Below are positions 10,377-19,513 of a stretch of DNA of 27,482 nt, in pieces. Position numbers and translations under genes: made by a program. The notes below the pieces were generated by a model. It saw only the letters and a program-made list of their open reading frames with translations, was not told where the DNA came from and did no database searches. The stretch comes from Zygnema circumcarinatum (Eukaryota; Streptophyta; Zygnematophyceae; Zygnematales; Zygnemataceae). Position 1 is the first letter of the stretch. Each line of letters starts with the position of its first letter. The stretch lies in NCBI GenBank assembly GCA_037447605.1, contig CM074816.1:1458864-1486345 (forward strand), in the 5' to 3' direction.

Positions 10377-13180
10377 AGATAGTGATGACGTCATGCTTGC
10401 AACAGCGACTGACGTCAGCAAAACTCGGAGAGGAAGGTACCTGCGGATTAAGGAAAAACCAAAGCGATTTTTTTTTTGTTTAGTTAAAAACCTCCCTAGA
10501 TTGTTACCATCCATTTTTTTTTTTTTTTTCATTGTTTGCCTTCATTTTGGTGTTTGTTTAAACGTGTGAGGAGTCGCATAGAAGCGCAGTTTTCAGTTAG
10601 GGTTTAAGGAAACTGGAACTGAACGATAACGGAACGACGAGAATCTATGATTGGAATTTCATTTTTTATTATTTAAAAAAGCAAATTGTCTCACCATTTG
10701 GGTACAAACTTATTCATCGCAAAAGCCGCGTCCACTCCCAAAGCCTGAACCCAGAAATAGTCCAAAAAAAAAAAAAACCCCGTGAGAAGATAAAAATCAT
10801 TTTACGTAGGGGAGTGAGGTTTAACTGAACGGATTTTTGCCGCATGGAACACGCACCAGCCCGAAAGAGGAGATGAGCAGAGCGAATTTCTGGACAGGTG
10901 GCAGCAGGAGAGCGGGCCACGCCAGCAGAGAGGGGACCACACTCCACGCATATCTGAACAGTACAGAGGATAAAAAAAAAAAAAAAAAATTTGAAGGAGA
11001 AACAAAAGTAAAGGAGAAAGAAAATGGCAGATTTTGTGATTTTAACATTTTTATCGACAGTTTGAGCTTGCGAGGTGTTCTAGGGTTTTCGGGTTTCTAA
11101 GTTTTTCCAGGTTCTAGTTTTTTATAATTTTTAGGTTCAACTATCTTGGGTTTCTGGTCTTCATAGAAACTTTCAGGGCTTAGAGCCTAAACTCAAAATA
11201 TTTTTGCTGCTCGAAAATTTACGGTTTTTAGGGCTTACCTGGCAGTGGAGAGAGTGAAGTTGGAAACAGCATGGCCTGGAGACGCTGCAAACGACAAAAA
11301 AACAACCCAACACCCACTTTTGTACTCATTAACTTTTGAACAAAAAAAAAAAAACCCAAGAATTATCACTGTAAATTCGACTTTTCAGCTTAAAAACTGA
11401 GTTTTTTTTTCAGCGACACTCACCTGCATGCGAGGCCATCGCCAGCCCCCAGTGGGGCCCACCCAGAAACGACAAAATACAGACGGCGTATGCGGCTTGC
11501 GCCTCCAACTCTCTCCCTCTCAGCGCATCCTGAACTCGGGAAAGGGGAAAGGGGGGGGGGCAATAAGGATGAAAATAAGGAATTTATCTTCCAAAGGAAA
11601 TCAAAGGATAGAAGGAAAAGGGGGGAGGGAGAGAGGCCTCTCTCTCTCTCTCCCACTCTCTCTCTCACTCTCCCACTCACAGGGAGAGGAGCGTACGCCG
11701 ACACGGGCGGCGCGAGGGCGACGAATGGGATCGCGCCACCTAAGCCGAGCGCCAACGGCACGACCGGCACACGTGCGAGCACGCCCGCCGCCGCCACAAC
11801 GCGCTTCCATGTGCGCAGTACAACGCTCTCGCGTTGAGCCGCCACGAACACGAAACTGTTTCCATGCAGCGGCTGGGAGGGAGAGCGGCCCGGGAGGGGG
11901 GGGGCAGACTGAACACATGGGACAGGAGGGAGGGGAGGGGGGTAAGGGTGAGGGAGAGGGAGAGGGAGGGGGGGGAGGGAGGGGGAGAGAGGGAGGAGGG
12001 GCGGGGGAAGGGGGAGCGAGAGGAAGGAGAGGCGGGGGAAGGGGGAGAGAAAGGGAGGAGGGGCGGGGGAAGGGAGAAGTGAGTGAAGAGGGACAAGGGA
12101 AGGGGGAGAGAGAGGGAGGAGGGGCGGGGGAAGGGAAGAGAGAGGGAGGAGGGGCGGGGGAAGGGAAGAGGGAGGGAGGAGGGGCGGGGAAAGGGAGAAG
12201 AGAGGGAGGAGGGACGGGGGAAGGGGGAGAGAGGGAGGAGGGGCGGGGGAAGGGGGAGAGAGAGGACGGAGGGGCGGGGGAAGGGGGAGAGAAAGGGAGG
12301 AGGGGGCGGGGGAAGGGAGAAGAGAGGAGGACGAGCGGGGGAAGTGAGATGGAGAGGGAGAGGGAGAGGGAACAGGGGAGAGGGCGAGAAAGAGTGGAGG
12401 TAAGAGGGAAAGCGATGGGGAAGGACAGAGAGGAGGGAAAGGGAGGGCGAGGAAGGGGAGGAGTGGGAGGGAGAGAGTGGGAGTAAGCGGGAGAGAGAGG
12501 GCAAGGGAGGGAGAGACAGGGAGAGAGGGGAAGTCGAAAGGAGACAGCTTTCTGTTATGGGTTCGACGGAGCTCACTTTCTGCAAAGGGTCAAATTGTTC
12601 GCTCTCCTTCGGTGATGTGCTGACGTGTCGCCGCGCTATTGATTGAGGGATCTGCATTTTGCATTTTCAGAGGAGGAAGTACAAATGGCGGCGAAAATGA
12701 AAATGAAATAAAGAGATAAGACGAACTTCTGGAAAATAAACTCCACTTTTTGATTGGGAGCGAGAGAGGGAGAGAGAGAGAGAGAGGGAGAAAGAGAGGG
12801 AGGTAGAGGGAGAGAAAGAGAAAGAGGGAGGGGAGGGAAAGGAAGAGAAGGAGAGAGAGAGTGGGAGGAAGAGGGAGAGAGGGCGGGAGAGAGAGGGAGA
12901 ATAGAGATCGAGTGAGAGAGAGAGAAAATAAACCTACCTCTTTCCTCACCCCCACCGCCTCCCCCACTGCCCCCTTCCCCAAAACCCTCTTCCCAGACTG
13001 CAACGTGGCCCCACTCAGCTGCTGCCAGCTGGCAGCCAGCAGCAGCCCCCCCTTGTGACAGCTGTCACGCTCTCCTCCCCGGGGGGGTTCAGCGGGGTTC
13101 AGGACCGGCCGCGGTCGGAGGGCGTGCGGGCCGCGGGGCGAGAGCAGGCGCTTCAGGGCGGCGCGGCTGAAGCGCCGCAT
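10311..13180 (-). CDS. DUF3429/TMEM69-like membrane protein, mitochondrial-type leader (8 exons)
   Basis: Exons in transcript order: 13180-12938, 12651-12577, 11872-11681, 11529-11424, 11284-11239, 10953-10857, 10744-10695, 10440-10311 (TGA). Every intron is GT..AG, and all phases join without a break to give 312 aa. DUF3429 marks: LGLGGAIPF (about 148-156), ILSFLGGPHWG (about 188-198), YAWSVVPSLLAWP (about 222-234), a DAAFAMNKFVPKW loop, then YLPLRVLLT near the C-terminus. Several hydrophobic segments predict a polytopic membrane protein. The first ATG of exon 1 opens MRRFSRAALKRLLSPR, an Arg-rich amphipathic start typical of mitochondrial import; a second basic patch (IARRHVSTS) follows in exon 2. 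The family's biochemical role is unknown. An ATG at 12655-12657 is an alternative start but falls just inside the proposed acceptor. The family call is firm; exon 1 is the least certain part. Confidence 0.85.
11873..12540 (-). repeat. Pyrimidine tract (minus sense) in DUF3429 intron 12576-11873
   Basis: On the plus strand it is GGGAGAGAGGGAGGAGGGGCGGGGGAAGG-like, with an irregular unit of about 30-45 bases built on GGAGGGGCGGGGGAAGG. On the coding strand it is CCTTCCCCCGCCCCTCC, running directly into the CCCAG acceptor at 11873. Long open frames on both strands here are spurious. Confidence 0.85.
12757..12915 (-). repeat. Pyrimidine tract (minus sense) in DUF3429 intron 12937-12652
   Basis: GAGAGGGAGAGAGAGAGAGA on the plus strand, hence CT-rich in the transcript. 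It fills most of the first intron between the GTAGGT donor and the AATGCAG acceptor. Confidence 0.8.
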
Positions 13181-13663
13181 TCTGGGAACACGTGGCGGAC
13201 GATCGACAGGACAGGTGGCGCGGGTTGCCACGTGGCAGGCCTGCAGCTGGGGGAGGGTGCCACGTGGGGAGCTAGAGAGGGGGAAGGGGGGGGGGTGCTA
13301 CGTGGCACGGTCGGAGAGGGAGAGGGAGAGAGGGAGAGGGAGAGGCCTTCCCGCCTAAAAATTTCATGCCGGGAGGTGACGTCAGAAAGTTGGCAGTTTG
13401 AAAAATTTTCAGTTTCATGACATCATGACGTTTGATATGGCGTAGGGATGTAATACTAGGCGCACCTCCCGAGCAAACAATAAATGCCACGTGGCTTTTT
13501 GTGTACACGAGGCACAATACCATTGGTTTGTTTTCAACAATAAGTTCACTCCGAGGAAATGGCTGTACGGACAATTGACGCACTATGACCGTACCGTACG
13601 AAACGAAAAAACGTCTCGAAACCACGAAAATGTCAAAAGTCCGTACAAAGGGACTCTTACAGT
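13181..13663. promoter_or_regulatory. G-box-rich upstream region of the DUF3429 gene
   Basis: Contains CACGTG cores at 13189-13194, 13229-13234, 13261-13266 and 13488-13493, an ACGTGGC at 13300-13306, and TGACGTCA-type sites at about 13377-13384 and 13420-13431. The sites at 13227-13236 and 13486-13495 are the full palindrome GCCACGTGGC. In plants CACGTG and ACGTGGC are bZIP/bHLH (G-box/ABRE) sites. The position just upstream of the proposed ATG at 13180 fits a promoter. No TATA box is claimed. Confidence 0.5.
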
Positions 13664-14386
13664 TTTAAATGGAAAATTCTATTCTCACACCTTTTTTGTC
13701 TACACACAGACCTTCTTTCGCCGGGCAGGTCTTAAAATAATAATATAAGGATTAACAACAAAAAATGCTCTTTTCACACTTTTTATGGAATCGACACACA
13801 CCCGTTTTCCGTCGGGCAGAGTTCTTACTTTTTTTACAATCCGCTCGGAGCGGAAGATCCGTCCGCCACGAGATCGGTCGCGGGTGTGCGTCCTTCACAC
13901 GTGCGGTTAATCTCAGCCGTCAATTCTCTTGCAGATCGCACCACGGTAGATCACCGTTCGATCTGCAGCCGGGCTCGATCCCAGCGAATGGCACGCGCCC
14001 ACGTGTCACACAAGGACCTTTGAGCCAGCTTGTGTGTGACACGTGGGCACGTGCCATTCGCTGGGATCGAGCCCGGCTGCAGATCGAACGGTGATCTACC
14101 GTGGTGCGATCTGCAAGAGAATTGACGGCTGAGATTAACCGCACGTGTGAAGGACGCACACCCGCGACCGATCTCGTGGCGGACGGATCTTCCTCTCCGA
14201 GCGGATTGTAACAAAAGTAAGAACTCTGCCCGACGGAAAACGGGTGTGTGTCGATTCCAAAAAAAGTGTGAAAAGAGCATTTTTTGTTGTTAATCCTTTT
14301 TTTACTATTTTAAGACCTGCCCGGCGAAAGAAGGTCTGTGTGTAGACAAAAAAGGTGTGAGAATAGAATTTTCCTTTTAAATTTCT
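13664..14386. mobile_element. Foldback (long inverted-repeat) element A
   Basis: Two arms of about 350 bases are near-perfect reverse complements (left about 13664-14014, right about 14029-14386) around a 14-base loop at 14015-14028. The left arm carries AAATGCTCTTTTCACAC, CGACACACACCCGTTTTCCG and CTGCAGCCGGGCTCGAT; their complements appear in reverse order on the right. There is no transposase-like frame, and the open frames in the arms mirror each other. This fits a non-autonomous foldback or MITE-like element. No convincing target-site duplication was found, and superfamily is unknown. Confidence 0.8.
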
Positions 14387-15487
14387 GAGTTAGAACGTTT
14401 TAATATTTAGGAAAATGATACAGCGGCCCCACTCTTTGGATATCGGCGCCCCCTTTTGGGAAAAATTGTACTTTTTTTTTTTGGCTAATCACCCCCCTCC
14501 TTGGATCTTTCGGGAGGAGAGATCTTGTAGACAATCGGACCCCGCGCCTCGCGCGCAGGATCCGACCGTGCACCGACGTACGGCGCCGCGCATCGCGGCG
14601 TGGCCCGTGAGATGCGGCGAGCCTACGGAAAAGTTGTCCTCACCTGACCCGTTTGGGTCAGAGGTTGCCACGTGGCAGTCTGCCATTGGACAGCCCTGCT
14701 GCCGGTCCCCCATGCCGATACAGTGGACCCCCATAATATTTTCCACCTTGTACAGTGCGTCCCCAAGAAATTCGCCCCGATTTTGCCGAAACCACCTTTT
14801 TGTACGGTAACTCAATGTTAACGTATTAGGGGTGTTAACCTAACCTGACCTATTCTCCAATACAAAATCTGTTAATCGAAACGGATTTCAAACATGGGTC
14901 ACGCTTTTGCGCTGTACGGTAAGTACGAATAAAATCTCTAATTCGTACGGTATACGTACGGCACCAATAGGAGCTCGTGCATTTAAATCACGGTATGATA
15001 CGATACGATACGATACGTACGAACAGACATGAACTCTAACATAATACCGCTCGCCTATTTGTAACACGGACCTTATATTTGCAAATTACAATATTTTCGC
15101 CCAGTATTTGCCGAAACCATGGCGAAAATATTGTTGGGGTCCACTGTATCGGCATGGGGGACCGGCAGCAGGGCTGTCCAATGGCAGACTGCCACGTGGC
15201 AACCTCGACCCAAACCGGTCAGGTGAGGACAACTTTTCCGTAGGCTCGCCGCATCTCGCGGGCCACGCCGCGATGCGCGGCGCCGTACGTCGGTGCACAG
15301 TCGGATCCTGCTCGTGAGGCGCGGGGTCCGATTGTCTACAAGATCTCTCCTCCCGAAAGATCCAAGGAGGGGGGTGATTAGCCAAAAAAAAAAAGTACAA
15401 TTTTTCCCAAAAGGGGGCGCCGATATCCAAAGAGTGGGGCCGCTGTATCATTTTCCTTTATAAAACGGCCTGACTTTTAGAAATTTT
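14380..15487. mobile_element. Foldback element B with a roughly 380-base centre
   Basis: Core arms of about 333 bases (14410-14742 and 15124-15456) are inverted copies starting GGAAAATGATACAGCGGCC. Weaker similarity extends outward to AAATTTCT at 14379-14386 and its complement near 15479-15487. The core is flanked on both sides by TTTA, a possible 4-base duplication that could be chance. The centre (14743-15123) contains tandem GATAC units (about 14995-15020), several GTACGG motifs, and inward-facing ACAGTGGACCCC ends reminiscent of Tc1/mariner-pogo-type MITE termini. There is no coding capacity. Both arms carry GCCACGTGGC. Confidence 0.75.
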
Positions 15488-16579
15488 GTGTGGAACTCTA
15501 AATACACGACCGACACTGCGTTTTTCCTAAGCACGAGTGAGGGTTGGAAGGCACGTGGTACGGGGTGGATGACGTCATGTCTTGTCTTGTGTAAAGCATG
15601 ATCCAATCACAGCACTCCACGTCGGATTACATCTTACGTGGCACATGTCATCAAAGCCATGTTGACAAGGCGCTCTATGCTGACTCCGACTCATGCGCCC
15701 ACATGCCCATGCCCATGCCCATGCCCATGCCATGCCATGGCATGTTCCTCCATAGACGATTCAAGATTTGACAACTCAAATTTTCATGCTAAATTCAAAT
15801 TCAACATGAAAATTACATTTCTGGCCCCTACGAAAACATGTCAGCTTAAAAAAACAAGGTGTGCCATGCCATGGAGCATATGTGACCATGTGACGTCACC
15901 AGGTAGTTCCAAAAAACAGGATTTCTATGCAATACCAAAATGGAGATTACTCAGCAATGGAAAAATGCTCTTCAGGAAGGGGGGGAGGGGGGAGGGGGGA
16001 CGAGGGAGAGGGGGAGGGGGAGAAAGGGGAGGGAGAGGGTACAAGAGATTCAAAGAGGAGGAGGGGGACTCGAGGAGAGGTGAAGATTTCAGCATGGGAA
16101 ATATGGTTCAGGTTGAACGGAACTGAAGCATATGCGGATGACAGCAGGCCCCTTCAAAAAATTGAAACCCCTCAAAATCTCCCATTTCAGCACCTTCTCA
16201 CGATGAACATCAAACCTCCGTACCAGCTCCCATTCATACTGTCAGATCTGAATTCCAATTGCATTGGTTCTCTTCGAATATCCGGAGAGAAAATTTCATC
16301 CAAATTAAAAAAATAGAATGCCTCCTTCTGGCCTAATTTCCGTATTCCTTCGCCTCCATCTCATTCTCCCACTCCCTGACCCCTCTCCCCTCCTCTCCCT
16401 ATCCCACCTCCCTTCCCACAATCTCCTCCCTCTCTCCCTCCTGTTTCACTCTCTCATCCACCTCTCCCCCCTCTCCCTCCCCCTCTCCCTCCCCCTCTCC
16501 CTCCCCCTCTCCCTCCCATTCCCCCTCTCCCTCTCCCTCCCCCTCTCCCACCTCTCCCACTCGATCTCCCTCCTTACCC
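15488..16579. other. Intergenic region downstream of UTP18, low-complexity patches
   Basis: No supported gene. Visible items: a GCCCAT hexamer run at about 15700-15727 leading into GCCATGCCATGGC, a short inverted repeat AATTTTCATG...CATGAAAATT at about 15779-15815, a polypurine patch at 15975-16080, and pyrimidine-rich sequence at 16360-16580 just downstream of the UTP18 stop. The plus-strand frame at about 16090-16316 has ordinary composition, but no family was recognised and it has no clear exon borders. Confidence 0.5.
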
Positions 16580-18496
16580 CTACGCCGTGTCATAGTGATG
16601 CAGCCTGTAGAGCAGCACCTTCCCCTTGGCATTTCCGGCTGCCAAGTAGCCTCCTCCCGGACTGAAATCGACCGCATGCACAAACCCTAACGGAGTTCTC
16701 TGCGTTGGCCAGTTAGAGAACACCGTCTTCGAACTGCAGTGCACCAACCGCATGGAATCTTTCTTCATCTTGGAAGCAAAAAGAAGCATTTGTGAATCAT
16801 GATTAAACTTTAGAGTATCCACGAGAGTAGTCAAGTTCATGAAGCTTTTTTGGGGCGTTTTATTTCCCCCCAAATAAGCTTTTTTGTCATAGAAATTGAC
16901 GACTCCTGCGGCGGAGGAGGTAGCCATAGAAAGCCCATCGCTAGAAACCACGAGTCGAGTGACTCCCGTGCTCCCTTCATCTCTCCCTCTATGGAAACAT
17001 CTCCTCATTCTCAAGTCCCAATGGTAGATCTCTCCGTCTCCCCCTCCACTCACAAGCTCGTTCCCATCGGGAGAAAACGAAACCGTTCGCACGGATCCGT
17101 TCATTTTTAAGTTCCCTATCCACTGCTTTGTGTTCTGAGAAACCAAAATTATATGTCCGTTATTTCCAAGAAACGCAATCATATTACTATTGGGATTCAA
17201 TTCGAAGCTTTCGAGGGATTTTTCGTCTCGCCCTATCACTCCATTCACTTGCTCAATGTTCCCCGAAACTAAGTCGTAGATGTAAAACCACTTCCTCCTC
17301 CCTGCAGCGATGATTCTCTCTCCGTCCGTCGAAAAAGCCGCCTTGCTGATGGGCATGTTCTGCAAATATATGCCCTGAACTTTGGGGTTTATTTTTCCGT
17401 CTATATGAAATAATCGCAGGGTTTGATCGAAACTGGCGGTGAGCAAAAGCTGTGCGTTTGAATGAAACTGAACTGACTGTACAACTCCTTTGCAGTACTC
17501 CTCCTCGTTGGCATCAGTCATTCTTGAAGTTCTCACTACCCCCTGGGGTAGTCTCCCATTCGGGACGTGACCTAAAAGTCGATCGCTTCGCAGCAGCACC
17601 CCATTGTACTCTTCTTCTTCGTCCTCAAAACCTTCACCTTCTTCATTATCTTCATCAATATCGTCACCATAATTTTCAGCATAGTTTCTTTCTAATTCAG
17701 TCCCCGAACTCTTCTTTTTCATTTTCCGAAGAAGCTTCGATTTCAGGAGGCTTTCCGCCCACTCCGTCCCTTTATGCATTTTCACATGCTGGGCTCGCAG
17801 CCTCTGCACATAATCCGAACCTGATATTTCGGTCTCGCCCACACTTTTCCGAAGCTTTCGGAGACGGTTCACAATGGCGATGTTCACTACCTCCTCTGCG
17901 TCCTCCTCATCCTCCCACGCCGCTTCTCCCTGCTCTCTCTCCGCCCTGCGCTTAACCCTAATTTGGTTCCTCCCTCCCTCTCCCTCTCCCTCTCCCTCCA
18001 TCCCTCCCTCAACCTCCAGCACCCCATCGCCCTCGCCCTCACCCTCACCCTCTCCCACTCCCTCTCCCTCCCCCTCCCCCCTCTCCCCTCCTTGCCCCTC
18101 TACCGCTCCGTCGCCTTCCTCCACCTCCTGACCCTCCCCCTCTTCCTCTCCCTCTCCTTCCTCCCCCTCTCCCTGCCTCTCCACTGCCTTCCTCGCTCTC
18201 TTCCTCCCCGCTCTCTCTCTCGCTCTCTCCCCCTCTCCCTCGTTCACTCCCTCCATGGCTGCTGCAGCTCCCACCTCCCTCCTCACCATCTCTCCCAAAG
18301 AGAAGCTCCCTCCTCTCGCTCTCTCTCCTCTCCCTCCCACTGCGCCTCCTCTCCCTCCCTTGTCCCCAAAAAGCAGATTCTCCAGCGCCATGGCTTCCTT
18401 GCGCTCCTCAGCTATGGTGGCCCTCTCCTCCGCCACCTCCTCCTTCGTCATCCTCCTCTTCTTCCGCGCCTTCTTCTCTCCCCCTCCGGCCGCCAT
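16580..18496 (-). CDS. UTP18: UTP18, U3 snoRNP/SSU-processome WD40 protein
   Basis: Single open frame of 638 residues with ATG at 18496, intronless. UTP18 is a WD-repeat component of the UtpB module of the small-subunit processome, acting in the nucleolus in 18S pre-rRNA maturation. Residues 38-44 hold the LEN-LLFG motif; about 107-175 are a Glu/Gly repeat; 193-240 carry the family block AAWEDEEDAEEV, NRLRKLRKSVG, ISGSDYVQRLRAQH and TEWA. The WD40 domain runs from about 335 to the end (VQSVQFHSNAQLLLTASFDQT, RRKWFYIYDL, SVRTVSFSPDGNELVSGGGDG) and ends in VLLYRLHHY, as in homologues. Length suits the family. A telo-box lies about 45 bases upstream. All three neighbouring genes reconstructed here have introns and this one has none. 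Confidence 0.95.
   Translation of the reverse strand: MAAGGGEKKARKKRRMTKEEVAEERATIAEERKEAMALENLLFGDKGGRGGAVGGRGERARGGSFSLGEMVRREVGAAAAMEGVNEGEGERARERAGRKRARKAVERQGEGEEGEGEEEGEGQEVEEGDGAVEGQGGERGEGEGEGVGEGEGEGEGDGVLEVEGGMEGEGEGEGGRNQIRVKRRAEREQGEAAWEDEEDAEEVVNIAIVNRLRKLRKSVGETEISGSDYVQRLRAQHVKMHKGTEWAESLLKSKLLRKMKKKSSGTELERNYAENYGDDIDEDNEEGEGFEDEEEEYNGVLLRSDRLLGHVPNGRLPQGVVRTSRMTDANEEEYCKGVVQSVQFHSNAQLLLTASFDQTLRLFHIDGKINPKVQGIYLQNMPISKAAFSTDGERIIAAGRRKWFYIYDLVSGNIEQVNGVIGRDEKSLESFELNPNSNMIAFLGNNGHIILVSQNTKQWIGNLKMNGSVRTVSFSPDGNELVSGGGDGEIYHWDLRMRRCFHRGRDEGSTGVTRLVVSSDGLSMATSSAAGVVNFYDKKAYLGGNKTPQKSFMNLTTLVDTLKFNHDSQMLLFASKMKKDSMRLVHCSSKTVFSNWPTQRTPLGFVHAVDFSPGGGYLAAGNAKGKVLLYRLHHYDTA
17972..18178 (-). 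repeat. GAGGGA repeat encoding Glu/Gly inside UTP18
   Basis: GGAGAGGGAGAGGGTGAGGG-type repeat on the coding strand (CCCTCTCCC on plus) encodes EGEGEG with V, D and Q interruptions, at about residues 107-175, between the N-terminal motif and the conserved NRLRKLRK block. It is the same sequence class as the intronic purine tracts. Confidence 0.85.
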
Positions 18497-19513
18497 GGCT
18501 GCCCCTGAACCCTCCGCCTCCGTCCCTCCTCTAACCCTGAACCCTAAATTTCAAACCTCAACCGTGGCCCTGGCTCTAAGCCTCTACCCCCCCCTCCCCC
18601 CCTGTTCCGTACGCCGGCTCTGAACCCTTCACAGGTCGGACCATTACTGTAGACCAACATTCGACTGCTTGCCAACCATTGGCGCCGAACCGGGAGGCGG
18701 GCTGGACTGCACTTGACTCGCTTGACCAATGCCACGTAATCAAGACGTCAGGGTCACGTAGGCGCCACGTCAGATCGACCGAGTTCAACGAGGCTCAAAC
18801 TTACGAATGGCTAGGATTTTACGACTAAAATTGCACCTTAGTTAGTCAAATATGACCAAAAAATGGTTAGTCACGACCCAAAAGCGGACCGAACCGTCCG
18901 TCCCGTCCGTCCTCACTCCACTTTAACAAAACGGACCTGTGGATCCAAATAGTTAACCTCTCCGGCTGATCGGACCAGCTCGTCTTAGGTGGATCCACGA
19001 GATTACTTCGAAGATCAACTAGTTTCCTCGGTTGAACTAATCAACATTTGTTCTCGATCAAGATCTTTCAGGGGCAACCTTTACGGATGATCTCTAGGAC
19101 GATCTGATGTCGGTGGACCCCTCGGATCCACTGGACCGTTTCCAGTTGTTCCATGTCCTCCACGTCGTAGGGTTAAAAAAGAACAGCGATCCCTTTGGGA
19201 TTTAGGGTTTAGGGTTTTTAAGGGTTTTAGGATTTTTAAGGTTCTAAGGGTTTTCAGAATTTTTCCAGGTCTGTTAAGTCCGCATTTCCAGCACGGTTAA
19301 AATTGAAACAAAAGAAAAGTGGGTTTTTTCTTTTGGGTACTTTCTTCAACATTTCAATTCCTTCTGCTATTTCTGACGAATTTTTACCTGTTCGAGTAAA
19401 GAATAATCCAACAAGCTTAACCCTAAAACTGCTGAACCCTAATTCTCTCCAAACAGGCCCTAACTTCTGCCATCTTCCATGCATTAGCAGATTTTTGGGA
19501 CTGAATTTCTTAC
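18497..19513. promoter_or_regulatory. Divergent intergenic region with telo-boxes
   Basis: About 1 kb between the UTP18 start (minus) and the next gene's start (plus). AACCCTAAA at 18540-18548 lies near UTP18. TTTAGGG units occur at about 19197-19220, and AACCCTAAA/AACCCTAA at 19419-19427 and 19435-19442, about 70-95 bases before the ATG at 19514. Telo-boxes are known in promoters of plant ribosome-biogenesis genes, which suits UTP18. CACGT-containing sites occur near 18731-18770. No gene was seen in the remaining sequence. Confidence 0.5.

Noticed and set aside
11428-12657. Long plus- and minus-strand Gly/Arg- and Ser/Leu/Pro-rich frames
   Set aside because: Generated by the GGAGGGGCGGGGGAAGG tract in a DUF3429 intron; parts of the minus frames are real exons but not as continuous proteins.
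12577-12657. ATG at 12655-12657 as the DUF3429 start
   Set aside because: It is possible, but the ATGCAG is better read as an acceptor joining in phase to an upstream exon that starts MRRFSRAALKRLL, a typical mitochondrial leader.
13765-14280. Paired 109-residue frames in foldback A
   Set aside because: Mirror-image translations of the two arms; no coding evidence.
14415-15451. Proteins of 108-131 residues in foldback B
   Set aside because: Nearly the same frame appears in both inverted arms, as expected from a palindrome, and no family motif is visible.
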